Assembly: GCF_007859815.1 (NCBI RefSeq)
Contig: NZ_SJPH01000001.1
Location: 365,987-429,986, forward strand
Length of the DNA: 64,000 bases
Direction: 5' to 3'
Source of the DNA: Botrimarina hoheduenensis
Lineage (GTDB): Bacteria; Planctomycetota; Planctomycetia; Pirellulales; Lacipirellulaceae
The notes beneath the pieces were generated by a model. The model made no database searches and was not told where the DNA came from. It saw nothing but the letters and a program-made list of their open reading frames with translations. The translations under genes were made by a program, and so were the position numbers. Positions within the stretch are counted from its first letter, which is position 1. Each line of letters starts with the position of its first letter. Of this stretch, positions 1-8,913 are shown piece by piece.

Positions 1-417
1 CGCGCGCGTCATCAGGCACATGCCGAGTAGCGCACCCAGCACTAGCGTGAAGAGGTCCTGCGCCTCGTGGCGATTCGCCAAACCGGTGATCTTCACAAGC
101 GGAACAAAAAACAGGGCGACCAACAGCAGCAGCCCACGGGCGAAAACTCCCAGCGGGTCATGCACCAGCATGCCGGTGAACAGCTCATGCGAGCCGATCG
201 TTCCCAGCCCTCCCGCGGCCTCGCGCAGCAAGAGACCCGCAGCGATTGCCGTTCCTGCCAGCGCGAACCAGAACGAATCGAGCTGGCGCAAGCCCGGCAG
301 CAATTTGGCCAAGAGCATGCCAACGATCGTCGCGCACAGCGCGATCTCGGGCAGCATCGCCGGCAGGCTGACTCGGAACGAGTCAGCGGCGAGTTGTTCG
401 ACCAGCGTCGGGAGCAT
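1..417 (-). CDS. nuoN: NADH-quinone oxidoreductase subunit N (partial, cut by left edge)
   Basis: This is the N-terminal part (139 codons) of the NuoN antiporter-like membrane subunit of Complex I, which takes part in proton translocation in the membrane arm. Reading the minus strand from the ATG at 417 gives MLPTLVEQLAADS, then hydrophobic helices (around residues 20-40 and 45-65) and the segment GMLVHDPLGVFARGLLLLVA, typical of NuoN after its second helix. It follows nuoM with a 35-bp overlap; an internal ATG at 357 would remove that overlap. Being last in a nuo operon fits NuoN. The remainder lies beyond the window, so catalytic residues in the later helices cannot be checked. Confidence 0.85.
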   Translation of the reverse strand, partial: MLPTLVEQLAADSFRVSLPAMLPEIALCATIVGMLLAKLLPGLRQLDSFWFALAGTAIAAGLLLREAAGGLGTIGSHELFTGMLVHDPLGVFARGLLLLVALFFVPLVKITGLANRHEAQDLFTLVLGALLGMCLMTRA

Positions 418-2185
418 CGTGGCGCGTGAGGGGCAAGAAAGTGGGAAGCTTAGCGGTAGCGGAGGTGTGCGACGGTGCTTGCAACGCGTGCGCCCTCGCG
501 GCGATCGCGGGCTCGATGCGTTCCAGAAGCGGTTGGGGGCGTACGCCCAAAACGATGGCGGCCAACGCCAAGGGTGCCAGCACCAGGATCTCGGTTGCGC
601 GAAGCGGTTTGGCTTCCAGCGCGCGCGGATCGTCGGGCGGAGCGTCGGCTCCGAAGTAGGCCAAGCGAATCGCGCGCAGTGTGTACAGCGCCGTTAATAC
701 GGTTGCGGCCGCCGCAGCGGCCACTGCCAGCGGGTGGGCTTGCCAAGCGGCGAGCAGCGGCAGCAACTCGCCCACAAAACCGCACAGCCCGGGAACGCCG
801 AGGCTTGCCATGAACAGCACGATTGCCAAGCCGCTGCCGAGGGGCATCGGGTTGATGAGGCCCCCCAGTCGGCGCAAGTCGCGATGGCCGAAGCGTTCAT
901 AGACCACTCCCACGGCAAAGAACAGACCGGCAGAAGTGACGCCGTGGGCCACCATCTGAAACACGGCTCCTGTGGCACCGAGCGTCCACCGCTCGGCAAG
1001 CCAGGCTCCGCCCGATGAGGTGGCCACCGAGCCCGCGGCGAGCCCCAGCAAGACGTAGCCCATATGGCTAACGGAGCTGTAGGCAACGAGGCGCTTGAAG
1101 TCATCTTGTGCGAGAGCCGCTAGTGCTCCCCAGACGATGCTGATTGCCCCTACGCCGGCGACAAGCCACGCCAGTTCCGCCGCAGCGGCGGGACACAGGG
1201 GCCAAGCGATCCTCACCAGTCCGTAGCCGCCGAGTTTTAGCAACACCCCGGCCAACAGCATCGACACGCCCGTTGGGGCCTCGACGTGCGCAGCGGGGAG
1301 CCACGTATGCAGGGGAACCGCGGGCAGTTTGATCGCCATGCCGGCCAGCAACAGCACGAAAGCCCACCACGCCGCATTGTGGCCGCCGAACAGCGGCACC
1401 GCGAACTGATCGGTGCTGCTACCGATCTGCGCGAGCGCTAGCAGGTTGAAGGAACGCAGTGCGTGTCCCTCAGCCTGGGCCCGGTCAAAGTTGGTTGCGC
1501 TGGGGCTGCCCGTGGCAAGCCAAGCCTCTTGCATCGCCGTGGCCTCGGCCCCGCTGCTGGCGACAGCATGGGGTCCGAAGACCCCCGCGGCTGCGAGCTG
1601 AGTGGCGCTTAACGGGGTGAGATCGCTGTGGCCGTAGGCGATCAGTCCGCCCGCCAGCATCAGCAAGCTGCCGATCAGGGTAAAGACAAAGAACTTGAGC
1701 GCCGCCGCTTGCCGGTTCGCTCCTCCCCAGAGCCCGATGAGAAAATACATCGGGATCAGGATCAGTTCCCAACAGACGTAGAACAGCACAAAGTCCAGCG
1801 ACAAGAAGACGCCCAGCATGCCGGTCTCGAGCAGCAGCATGAGCACGCAGAATGTTTTGACTCGCTGGTTGATGGCTTCACTCGCGAGCAGCGCTAGCGG
1901 ACAGAGGGCTGCGGTGAGCAGCACCAGCGGCAGGCTCAGCCCGTCGATTCCCAACAGCGCTTGGGTGCCGATCGAAGGTGCCCAGTCGGCGAGCCAGAGT
2001 CGCGGACCCGGGGCGGTATCGACGCCCAAGAGCGTTGCCGCCAAAGCGGCCACCAACAGCATCAGGCCGAGGGTCAGTCGGCGCGAAACCGCTGCGCTTA
2101 CCGGCGCGATCAGCAACCCTAACGCCCCGATGGCTGGCAGGGTAACCAGCATCGGCAGCAGTGTGAGCGGGGGCGTGGTGGTCAT
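383..2185 (-). CDS. nuoM: NADH-quinone oxidoreductase subunit M
   Basis: NuoM is one of three antiporter-like proton-pumping subunits of the Complex I membrane arm. The 600-residue product is strongly hydrophobic throughout. The essential glutamate of TM5 is visible in FYVCWELILIPMY (Glu140), and the lysine of the broken-helix region in AGMAIKLPAVPLHTWLPAAH (Lys286). The family is usually about 500 residues; the excess is mostly an Ala/Ser-rich hydrophilic stretch at about 186-270, between the helix ending LLMLAGGLIAYG and the one beginning AAWWAFVLLL. A basic/Pro-rich tail (RHDAPDAGRTTRR) overlaps the nuoN start. nuoL lies 97 bp upstream. Assignment is secure; the function of the insert is unknown. 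Confidence 0.96.
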   Translation of the reverse strand: MTTTPPLTLLPMLVTLPAIGALGLLIAPVSAAVSRRLTLGLMLLVAALAATLLGVDTAPGPRLWLADWAPSIGTQALLGIDGLSLPLVLLTAALCPLALLASEAINQRVKTFCVLMLLLETGMLGVFLSLDFVLFYVCWELILIPMYFLIGLWGGANRQAAALKFFVFTLIGSLLMLAGGLIAYGHSDLTPLSATQLAAAGVFGPHAVASSGAEATAMQEAWLATGSPSATNFDRAQAEGHALRSFNLLALAQIGSSTDQFAVPLFGGHNAAWWAFVLLLAGMAIKLPAVPLHTWLPAAHVEAPTGVSMLLAGVLLKLGGYGLVRIAWPLCPAAAAELAWLVAGVGAISIVWGALAALAQDDFKRLVAYSSVSHMGYVLLGLAAGSVATSSGGAWLAERWTLGATGAVFQMVAHGVTSAGLFFAVGVVYERFGHRDLRRLGGLINPMPLGSGLAIVLFMASLGVPGLCGFVGELLPLLAAWQAHPLAVAAAAAATVLTALYTLRAIRLAYFGADAPPDDPRALEAKPLRATEILVLAPLALAAIVLGVRPQPLLERIEPAIAARAHALQAPSHTSATAKLPTFLPLTRHDAPDAGRTTRR

Positions 2186-2282
2186 CGCGGAGCTAGCGAA
2201 GAAGAAACGGTGGCGGTGCTTCGGTAAGGCGGCCGGCGTTCGGCAAGCGGTGTTCTCAGCAAGTGGCGGTGGCGGGGCGGAT

Positions 2283-4364
2283 TCACACTACGGCGAGGAT
2301 CGCGAGCGAACCGAGGAACACTACCCCTAACACGAGGAAGACGATGTAGTGACGGAGGCTGCCGGTTTCGATCCGGTGCAGCGCGACACCGCCACGCCAC
2401 AGACCCCGGGTGAAACCGATCAGCGAGTTGTCGATCGTCCAGCGATCGATTGCCTCGGCAAGGAACGTCCCGCAGGAACGCACCGAAGTGGCGAAGCCGC
2501 GGTTGATAGCGGGCAGCGTACGCAGGTCGAGCGCCTGCACTACGCCGGCCCCCAGCGGGTTGGCAAGCCGCCCGCGCAGGCGAGAAATCCCCACCAGCGC
2601 GAGTCCCGCAGCCGTTGCTCCAAGGGCGAGCAACCCCGCGCGGAGCTTGATCCCCGGGGCGTGGTGGTCGTGCGCGCCGGGGATGACCGCTTCTGGCCAG
2701 AGCGTGCCGACCGTGAGTTGGTGAGGCGCTGGTGAACCAGCATCGAGCAGCGCCGCGAGCGAGGCATTCAGGCCCGGCAGTGTCCAACCGGCGCTGATCG
2801 CCAGTGCGGCGAGCACGAGCATCGGAAGCAGCAACGTCGGCGCGGCTTCGTGTGCCTCGGCGGCAGCGACGGAGCGGGGCTTGCCGGCAAAGGTGAGCAA
2901 CCACAACCGACCCATGTAGAACGCGGTTAATGCCGCGCCGATCGTCGGTGCCACGAGGAGCCAGCCGGCCCAGGAATTGGCCCGATAGAAGCCAATAGCT
3001 TGTTCAAAGATCAGGTCTTTGGAGTAGAAGCCGCTGAGGCCGAGGCCCAAGCCGGGGATGCCTGCCCCCATGATGGCGAGCACGCCGATCCCCGTGAGCC
3101 AAGCCGTGCGGGGCATCCGCTGGCGCAGCCCGCCCAGTTGCGCCAGGTCACCCGAATGGGTCGCATGGATCACGGCACCGGCTGCCAAGAACAGCAACGA
3201 CTTGAACATCGCGTGGGTCATGAGGTGGAAGATCCCGGCGACCCATCCGCCGAGCCCCATAGCGAGCATCATGTAACCGAGCTGGCTGATCGTCGAGAAA
3301 GCGAGCACCCGCTTAAAGTCGGCCGCCGCACAGGCAAGCACCGCCCCGATCAGAAGCGTTAGCGCTCCTACCGAGGCGACGATTACCAGCACCTCGGGAG
3401 TCAACAGCGGATACACACGGCCGATGAGGAAGACGCCCGCGGCGACCATGGTTGCGGAGTGAACCAGCGCCGAGACGGGGGTGGGGCCCTGCATGGCGTC
3501 GGGCAGCCAGGTCCACAGCGGGAATTGAGCGCTCTTACCGAGGCAGCCGCAGAACAAACCGAGCCCGGCCCAGCAGAGCATTCGATAATTCGCCCCCCCG
3601 GATTCGCGTAGGGCTTGGCCAGCGGACAGCAGACCGCCCCCTTCGCCATCGATGAACACTAACCCGCCCGTCGCGTTCCACAGGGCGATCATGCCCAGCA
3701 GCAGCCCGACATCTGCCAAACGATTGACCAGCATCGCTTTACTGGCGGCGTTGGCAGCGGCTTCGCGTTCGTAATAGAAGCCGATCAATAAGTAAGAGCT
3801 GAGTCCAACGAGTTCCCAGAACACGAAGGTCATCGCCAGGTTGCCCGACAGCACGAGGCCCAGCATGCTGAACAGAAACAGGCTCAGGTGCTGATAGAAT
3901 CGGTGCAGTCGGCCTTCGCGCTGCAGCGGCAGCGTGCCGCTAAGCACCTCCGAATCGACAACCCCTTCGGGAGCCATTTCTTCGGTGAAGTAGCCCCGGG
4001 CGTAAACGTGTACGCATGTGGCAACGAGGGTCACGACCGTCGTCATGACGACCGAGAGCGTGTCCAAGCAATAGCCGGCCGATAGATCGAGCGGACCAAC
4101 ACGAACAAACCGGAACCAATCGCCCACGATTGGCGGTTGATCGCTACCGCGCCACACCCAAGCGGCAAGCGCCACGAGCGCAAGGCCGAGGCTCAGCACG
4201 CTGCAAGCCGTTGCTACTTGAGCAACGGCCCGGGCGGTTGCGATGCTCACGCGGCCGCGGCGGCGGTGCTCGATCGTCGGGACGATCGCTGCCGCGACAA
4301 ACGCTGCCAGCGGAGCGAGCCACGCGACGAGCATCAGGGTGGGTAAGAGGGGTAAACCGTTCAC
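2283..4364 (-). CDS. nuoL: NADH-quinone oxidoreductase subunit L
   Basis: NuoL is the distal antiporter-like subunit of Complex I; in the family it carries the long lateral helix clamping the membrane arm. The 693-residue product has the glutamate of TM5 in VFWELVGLSSYLL (Glu174), the core PLWTWLPDAMQGPTPVSALVHSATMVAAG split into its usual helices, and HAMFKSLLFLAAGAVIH. A hydrophilic loop at about 124-150 lengthens the region after YARGYF. The C-terminal 150 residues hold a Pro/His-rich linker and a final hydrophobic helix (YIVFLVLGVVFLGSLAILAVV). It is transcribed after nuoK with a 57-bp gap. Confidence 0.97.
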   Translation of the reverse strand: MNGLPLLPTLMLVAWLAPLAAFVAAAIVPTIEHRRRGRVSIATARAVAQVATACSVLSLGLALVALAAWVWRGSDQPPIVGDWFRFVRVGPLDLSAGYCLDTLSVVMTTVVTLVATCVHVYARGYFTEEMAPEGVVDSEVLSGTLPLQREGRLHRFYQHLSLFLFSMLGLVLSGNLAMTFVFWELVGLSSYLLIGFYYEREAAANAASKAMLVNRLADVGLLLGMIALWNATGGLVFIDGEGGGLLSAGQALRESGGANYRMLCWAGLGLFCGCLGKSAQFPLWTWLPDAMQGPTPVSALVHSATMVAAGVFLIGRVYPLLTPEVLVIVASVGALTLLIGAVLACAAADFKRVLAFSTISQLGYMMLAMGLGGWVAGIFHLMTHAMFKSLLFLAAGAVIHATHSGDLAQLGGLRQRMPRTAWLTGIGVLAIMGAGIPGLGLGLSGFYSKDLIFEQAIGFYRANSWAGWLLVAPTIGAALTAFYMGRLWLLTFAGKPRSVAAAEAHEAAPTLLLPMLVLAALAISAGWTLPGLNASLAALLDAGSPAPHQLTVGTLWPEAVIPGAHDHHAPGIKLRAGLLALGATAAGLALVGISRLRGRLANPLGAGVVQALDLRTLPAINRGFATSVRSCGTFLAEAIDRWTIDNSLIGFTRGLWRGGVALHRIETGSLRHYIVFLVLGVVFLGSLAILAVV

Positions 4365-4421
4365 GGCGCGTAGTTTGGATCGCTTTGTAAGTCAGGCAGC
4401 AGAAAGAGTGATTGAGCCGTC

Positions 4422-4808
4422 TCAGCCGCGTAGCTGGCTAGCGCGGTCCACATCGATCGTCCCGACGGTGTTGTAAAAGTTGAGCGCAATGGCGAGCGCT
4501 ACGGCGGCTTCGGCGGCGGCCAGGACGATTACAAACAACGCCATGAGTTGGCCATCTAGGCCGAGCGTGGCGGCATCGCCCCGGAGATAGGGGCTGCCGA
4601 TCGCCACGAAGTTGATGTTGGCTCCGTTGAGGACGAGTTCGACCCCCATCAGCACGCCGAGCAGGTTGCGTTTGGTAGCCATGCAGACGATTCCCGCGGT
4701 GAACAGAACGGCTCCGACAACCAAGTAGTGCGCGACGCCGATCGGTGATGTCAGCAGGCTGGCCATCGGCAGCAAAGGCAGCAGTGTGTCACTAGGCAGA
4801 GCAAGCAT
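4422..4808 (-). CDS. nuoK: NADH-quinone oxidoreductase subunit K
   Basis: NuoK is a small three-helix membrane subunit of Complex I related to MrpC. The product has 128 residues against about 100 in E. coli, with an N-terminal extension before SPIGVAHYLVVGAVLFTAG. The conserved helix NLLGVLMGVELVLNGANINFVA contains the functionally important glutamate in the GVELVLN motif; a second acidic residue sits in VLAAAEAAVALAIAL. The ATG at 4808 lies 2 bp after the nuoJ stop; an in-frame ATG at 4766 (MASLLTSP) would give a more usual length. Confidence 0.95.
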   Translation of the reverse strand: MLALPSDTLLPLLPMASLLTSPIGVAHYLVVGAVLFTAGIVCMATKRNLLGVLMGVELVLNGANINFVAIGSPYLRGDAATLGLDGQLMALFVIVLAAAEAAVALAIALNFYNTVGTIDVDRASQLRG

Positions 4809-4810
4809 GG

Positions 4811-5512
4811 TTAGGCCCCCGTTTCAGCAGGTGAATCGAGCGTTTGCGAGGCTTCCAGCAATTCGCTGCCCGAAGGGTCAGCGTCGGCAAGGTCGTCCAG
4901 ATCGCTGGCCGGCTGACTCGGATCTTGCCGAACCAGTGAGTTGGCCCCGATCCTTCCCCGCGCCAGATACGCGGCACCGACAAGCACCACCAGCAGGTGG
5001 ACCGAGATAATTTCGAAGATCAAAACGTAGCCGGGGCGATCGTTAGGGGGAGAGTCTGCGGTTGGGGGGGCTTGATCAACACGCAGACCGAGCAGGGCCA
5101 TCGCAATCGGCCCGACAGTTTGCGGCGTGAGCGCGAGCGATCGTTCGGCAGGTGTGTCGCCCCGCCATGCGGGGACGCGAAAGGCCGCGGACGATAGCAG
5201 GATCAAGAGGGCGAGCCCGACCATCGCGGCCAGCGCAACTTCGGCGGGTCGGGTTGAGATGCGGATAAATTCTTCTTGGGCGGTAAGCATCACACCAAAG
5301 ATCAGCAGCACGAGGGTGCCGCCCACATAGATCATTAGCTGCATCGATCCCACAAAGTCGGCACCGGCAAGAAAGTACAGCCCAGCCGTCGCGGAGAGCG
5401 ACAGCACCAGATAGAAAGCCATCCGCACCACGTTGGACGTGAGCACCACCGCCAGGGCAAAGCCGCACGCCAGCGCCGCGAACAGAGCGAAGAAGAACGA
5501 GTGCCAGATCAC
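4811..5512 (-). CDS. nuoJ: NADH-quinone oxidoreductase subunit J
   Basis: NuoJ is a five-helix membrane subunit of Complex I (MrpA-tail-like). The 233-residue protein starts MIWHSFFFALFAALACGFALAVV and includes the conserved helix FVGSMQLMIYVGGTLVLLIFGVML, the segment associated with the pi-bulge of TM3 in the family. A hydrophilic insert (about 120-150) precedes the last helix, YVLIFEIISVHLLVVLVGAAYLARG. The tail from about 185 is Asp/Ser-rich and has no counterpart in E. coli NuoJ. Its start overlaps the nuoH stop by 4 bp, indicating translational coupling. Confidence 0.95.
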   Translation of the reverse strand: MIWHSFFFALFAALACGFALAVVLTSNVVRMAFYLVLSLSATAGLYFLAGADFVGSMQLMIYVGGTLVLLIFGVMLTAQEEFIRISTRPAEVALAAMVGLALLILLSSAAFRVPAWRGDTPAERSLALTPQTVGPIAMALLGLRVDQAPPTADSPPNDRPGYVLIFEIISVHLLVVLVGAAYLARGRIGANSLVRQDPSQPASDLDDLADADPSGSELLEASQTLDSPAETGA

Positions 5513-6753
5513 GGCCGTCCCCCCGCGGTATCGACGATCAGCACGTCAGCCGGCGGCGTTGCGACGGGCCCCGCCGCTTGGGCACGGAGAAGTTCAGCGT
5601 TGTAGGGGCGGAGCAACAAACCATTGGGAAGGCTGGCCTGCCAGAGGGTGGCCCCCAAGAAACAAACCGCCGCGATCGGCGTGCAGTACTTCAGGCAGGT
5701 GGTCATCACTTGATCGATGCGCAGGCGGGGGAGCGACCAGCGGGCCCACATCATGAAGATCACCAATAAGAGCCCCTTGGTCAGCAGCAAAACCAGCCCG
5801 AGCAGGGCGCCCAGGTAGCCACCGATACCGGTCCCCAACAGGGCTTCAAGCCAGCCCCCCGAGCCGAGCCCCAGCGGAAGCACGCCGTGCCAACCGCCCA
5901 GAAACAGGATTGCCGCCAGCAGGCTGACCAGCATCATCGAGCCGTACTCGGCCAGAAAGAAGAGGCTCCAACGCAGCCCGCTGTATTCGGTGTGAAAACC
6001 GCCGACGAGTTCGCTCTCGGCTTCGGCGAGGTCAAACGGGGCTCGATTGACGCTGGCTGTTGCGCAAGTGAAGTACACGCCGAACGTGATGAAAGCAAAG
6101 GGGCTGTGCAGCAGGTACCAGTTCCAAAAGCCGCCCTGCTGGGCGTCGCCGATCGTGACCAGGTCCATGCTGCCGGCGAGCATCACCGGCGTTACCGCGC
6201 ACAGCCCCAGCGGGACTTCGTAGCTAACCACCTGAGCCGCCTCGCGCATCGCGCCAAACAGCGACCACTTCGAGGCCGACGAGTACCCCGCGAGGATCAC
6301 GCTGAAAACTTCCAGCCCGAGCACCGCGAGCACAAAAAAGACCGCCACATCCAGCCGTTGTGCAACAAACGGGTGGGGCATGCCAGAAAAGGGGAGCGCC
6401 AAAAAAGCCGACAGCGACGCCGCCAAGCCGATGTACGGTGCCAACCGAAAGAGCAGCCAATCGGCCTTGCCTGGCATGAGGTCTTCTTTGCACAGCAGCT
6501 TCAGACCGTCGGCGATGGTCTGCAACCAGCCGAAGCGGCCGCCGGTGCGCGTTGGCCCGAGTCGGTCTTGGATCCGGCCGGCGATCTTGCGCTCGAGCCA
6601 AATGAAGACCAAGCCGCTGATCGCGACGAGGTTCAACAGCATGCCGGCCTGCAGAATGGCGGCCAGAGCGTAGCCGCACGCGGCGTCGTCGCCGATGGAC
6701 CCGACGAGCCACCCCGTTAGGGCGTCCAGCGCCCGATTGAGAGTGACAGCCAT
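5509..6753 (-). CDS. nuoH: NADH-quinone oxidoreductase subunit H
   Basis: NuoH anchors the peripheral arm to the membrane arm of Complex I and forms much of the quinone chamber. The 414-residue product has the signature RIQDRLGPTRTGGRFGWLQTIADGLKLLCKED near residue 60 and the later motif VNRAPFDLAEAESELVGGFHTEYSG, whose acidic residues belong to the family's E-channel. It is longer than the usual 320-350 residues because of an N-terminal extension, a loop around residues 290-315 and a Pro/Ala-rich tail (VATPPADVLIVDTAGG). A 292-bp gap separates it from nuoD upstream. Confidence 0.97.
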   Translation of the reverse strand: MAVTLNRALDALTGWLVGSIGDDAACGYALAAILQAGMLLNLVAISGLVFIWLERKIAGRIQDRLGPTRTGGRFGWLQTIADGLKLLCKEDLMPGKADWLLFRLAPYIGLAASLSAFLALPFSGMPHPFVAQRLDVAVFFVLAVLGLEVFSVILAGYSSASKWSLFGAMREAAQVVSYEVPLGLCAVTPVMLAGSMDLVTIGDAQQGGFWNWYLLHSPFAFITFGVYFTCATASVNRAPFDLAEAESELVGGFHTEYSGLRWSLFFLAEYGSMMLVSLLAAILFLGGWHGVLPLGLGSGGWLEALLGTGIGGYLGALLGLVLLLTKGLLLVIFMMWARWSLPRLRIDQVMTTCLKYCTPIAAVCFLGATLWQASLPNGLLLRPYNAELLRAQAAGPVATPPADVLIVDTAGGRP

Positions 6754-7045
6754 TGTGCGTGAGGGGGCCGAGAGCTGACGAAGACCAAACCGGTCTACTA
6801 CTAACTATTACGCCGCCAGCGCCGCGCTACAAGGTGACGCAGGCTCAACGGTAATCCGCTCGGGGGTGCGTCTCGCGATAACATGCGTGCTCATCACGCC
6901 TCCGCGAGAACTGTCGCGCAGCGCCGCCGATCTCCCAGGCAATGACACGAAGGCATTTTGCGATGAGCAGATTTCGTGCGGGCGCTGCTGAGCCGAATCG
7001 GTCGAGTCGTCGCAAACCACCCTGTCCGCGTATCTCCGCGCCGGT
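6754..7045 (-). other. 292-bp gap inside the nuo operon between nuoD and nuoH
   Basis: This is the largest gap inside an otherwise tight operon. No Complex I gene or remnant is recognisable. The minus strand has GGAGG (6899-6903) four bases upstream of an ATG at 6894 that opens a 28-codon frame (MSTHVIARRTPERITVEPAS..., stop at 6808). This could be a leader or small peptide, or chance. In other bacteria nuoG or nuoE/F often lie between D and H, so the gap may mark a lost gene; that is inference. Confidence 0.4.
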
Positions 7046-8263
7046 TTAGCGATCGATTTCGCCCATCACGATGTCGAGCGAGCCAACGATTGCGGGGATG
7101 TCGGCAATCAGGCACCCCCGGCCGATCTCGCCGATCACCGACAGGTTGCAGAACGAACTGCTGCGAGCGCGGGCGCGCCACGGGTTGGGCTGGCCGAGGC
7201 TCACCAGATAGAAGCCCATCTGCCCGCGGGGCGCTTCGGTTTCGAGGTACGTTTCGCCCACGGGGAGCTTGGCTCCCAGTTTGAAGGGTTGCCCGTGATC
7301 GAGACCCTCTTCGGCCTCGTAGAGAGCGATCGCTTGGCGCACCAGCGAGATCGACTGCACGACTTCCAGCATCCGCACGTAAAAACGGTGCCACGAATCG
7401 CCTAGGACCGCTTCGGGCGGGGGGGGCGGTGCGCCGGTCGTGGCGGGGTACGAGCCGGCCCGCTCAACGATGACCTGGAAGTCGTAGCCGGCGTACATCT
7501 GGGTGTAGCAGGGCTCGCCGTCGCGCCGGAGGTCGAAATCGACTCCGCTGCCACGCAGCACCGGGCCGCTCACTCCGTACGAGATCGCACGGTCGGCGGT
7601 CAGCACCCCGACCTTGCAGGTCCGCTTCACGAAGATCGCGTTCGAGGTGAGCAGCGTGTGGTATTCGGGCAGGATCGGCTCGAACTCATCGAGCATTTTC
7701 AGGCACCGCGTGGTCCAGCCGGCCGGAAGATCGGCCGTGGCTCCGCCGGGAGTCAGGTAGCTGTAAGTCAGCCGGGCACCGCATGCTTGCTCGAACAGAT
7801 CGAGAATCTTCTCCCGCTCGCGGAAGGCGTACAGGAAGGGACTAAACGATCCGAGATCCAAGCCATAAGCCCCCATACCCACCAGGTGGCTCGCGATGCG
7901 GCCCAGCTCGGCGATGATCACCCGCAAGTGGCGGCCCCGTTCGGGCGGAGCGTAGCCATGCAGCTTCTCGACGGCCAATGACCAACCGAGATTCATGTTC
8001 ATCGCCGCCAGATAGTCCATCCGGTCGGTGTAGGGGATCCACTGCCGAACCGCGAGGTTCTCGCCGATCTTCTCCGCGCACCGGTGCAGGTAGCCGATGT
8101 GGGGGGTCACTTCCGAGACGACCTCGCCGTCGGTCCGCAGAACGAGACGCAGCACGCCGTGGGTGCTGGGGTGCTGGGGCCCCATGTTGACGAGCATCTC
8201 GTCCGTGCGGACGTCGAACTCCAGGACCCGCGGGTCTTCCACTGAGGTTTGCATGAGGTTCAC
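7046..8263 (-). CDS. nuoD: NADH-quinone oxidoreductase subunit D
   Basis: NuoD (49-kDa subunit) lines the quinone pocket in the peripheral arm and is related to [NiFe]-hydrogenase large subunits. The 405-residue protein has the hallmark MLVNMGPQHPSTHGVLRL (about 23-41) with the quinone-site histidine loop, then HRCAEKIGENL, YTDRMDYLAAMN, ELGRIASHLVGMGAYGLDLG and the C-terminal ending GSLDIVMGEIDR. Length and motifs are normal. Its start overlaps the nuoC stop by 4 bp (ATGA type), so C and D are coupled but not fused. Confidence 0.97.
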   Translation of the reverse strand: MNLMQTSVEDPRVLEFDVRTDEMLVNMGPQHPSTHGVLRLVLRTDGEVVSEVTPHIGYLHRCAEKIGENLAVRQWIPYTDRMDYLAAMNMNLGWSLAVEKLHGYAPPERGRHLRVIIAELGRIASHLVGMGAYGLDLGSFSPFLYAFREREKILDLFEQACGARLTYSYLTPGGATADLPAGWTTRCLKMLDEFEPILPEYHTLLTSNAIFVKRTCKVGVLTADRAISYGVSGPVLRGSGVDFDLRRDGEPCYTQMYAGYDFQVIVERAGSYPATTGAPPPPPEAVLGDSWHRFYVRMLEVVQSISLVRQAIALYEAEEGLDHGQPFKLGAKLPVGETYLETEAPRGQMGFYLVSLGQPNPWRARARSSSFCNLSVIGEIGRGCLIADIPAIVGSLDIVMGEIDR

Positions 8264-8856
8264 CTGCCGCGGATCCCGTGGTACTCAAGTGGCATTTGGT
8301 AATCCTTGCGAAGCGGGTGGCCAACCCAGTCTTCGGGGCACAGGATTCGCCGCAGATGGGGGTGATTGGTGAACTCGACCCCCGAAAGATCGTAGGCTTC
8401 GCACTCATGCCACTCGGCGGTGGCCCAGAGAGCGGCAAGCGAAGGCAGCGTGGGGGGCGTTTCGCTTGCAGCGTTGGCCCATCGCGGGAGCGTGACCTTT
8501 AGCGTGAGCTGCCGTTTGCGCGACAAGTTGCTCAGGTGGTAAACAACCACCAGCCGCGCCGCGCCGACCGCCTCGGCGAGCTTCTTGTCGGCCGTGAAGT
8601 AGTCAATCACGCACAGGCCGTTGAGATAGTCGTAGTCTTGCGCCGGATCGTTCTTCAACCAAGCGGCCACCTCGGCCAATCGCTCCGGTGCGATCTCGAT
8701 CCACGGATCGATCGGGCCTGGGGAAGCGGAAACGACCGCCTCCGGAAAACGCTCGCGGAGCTGTTCGGAGATCGCGGGGTCGTGTTGCAAGACGCGCTCG
8801 GTTTTTTTTACGGCAGGGGCGGGGCGTTCCGCTGGCGAAACGGCTTGTTGTCTCAA
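8260..8856 (-). CDS. nuoC: NADH-quinone oxidoreductase subunit C
   Basis: NuoC (30-kDa subunit) is part of the hydrophilic connecting module of Complex I. The 198-residue product ends with the family signature ANHPHLRRILCPEDWVGHPLRKDYQMP-like segment (here EFTNHPHLRRILCPEDW, about 163-179) followed by GHPLRKDYQMPLEYHGIRGR. The N-terminal half (DYDYLNGLCVIDYF) also matches. The listed start is a TTG; no ATG lies close downstream, so the exact start is uncertain. nuoA precedes it with a 57-bp gap, where nuoB would normally sit. Confidence 0.94.
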   Translation of the reverse strand: MRQQAVSPAERPAPAVKKTERVLQHDPAISEQLRERFPEAVVSASPGPIDPWIEIAPERLAEVAAWLKNDPAQDYDYLNGLCVIDYFTADKKLAEAVGAARLVVVYHLSNLSRKRQLTLKVTLPRWANAASETPPTLPSLAALWATAEWHECEAYDLSGVEFTNHPHLRRILCPEDWVGHPLRKDYQMPLEYHGIRGR

Positions 8857-8883
8857 GCTTGGAGTAGTTGCGTCAAGCTTGGA
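8853..8883. repeat. Pair of 11-bp direct repeats in the nuoA-nuoC gap
   Basis: TCAAGCTTGGA occurs at 8853-8863 and 8873-8883, exactly 20 bp apart (about two helical turns), overlapping the nuoC start codon. Seen directly; meaning unknown. It could be a protein-binding site or the footprint of a deletion between repeats at the place where nuoB is missing. Confidence 0.5.
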
Positions 8884-8913
8884 AAGGCCCCGCGGTTCAG
8901 CGTGTCAATTAGC

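Noticed and set aside
5887..6720. 277-codon open frame on the plus strand
   Set aside because: Entirely antisense to nuoH. It is an artefact of high GC content: the composition is Arg/Gln/His-rich and no family is recognisable.
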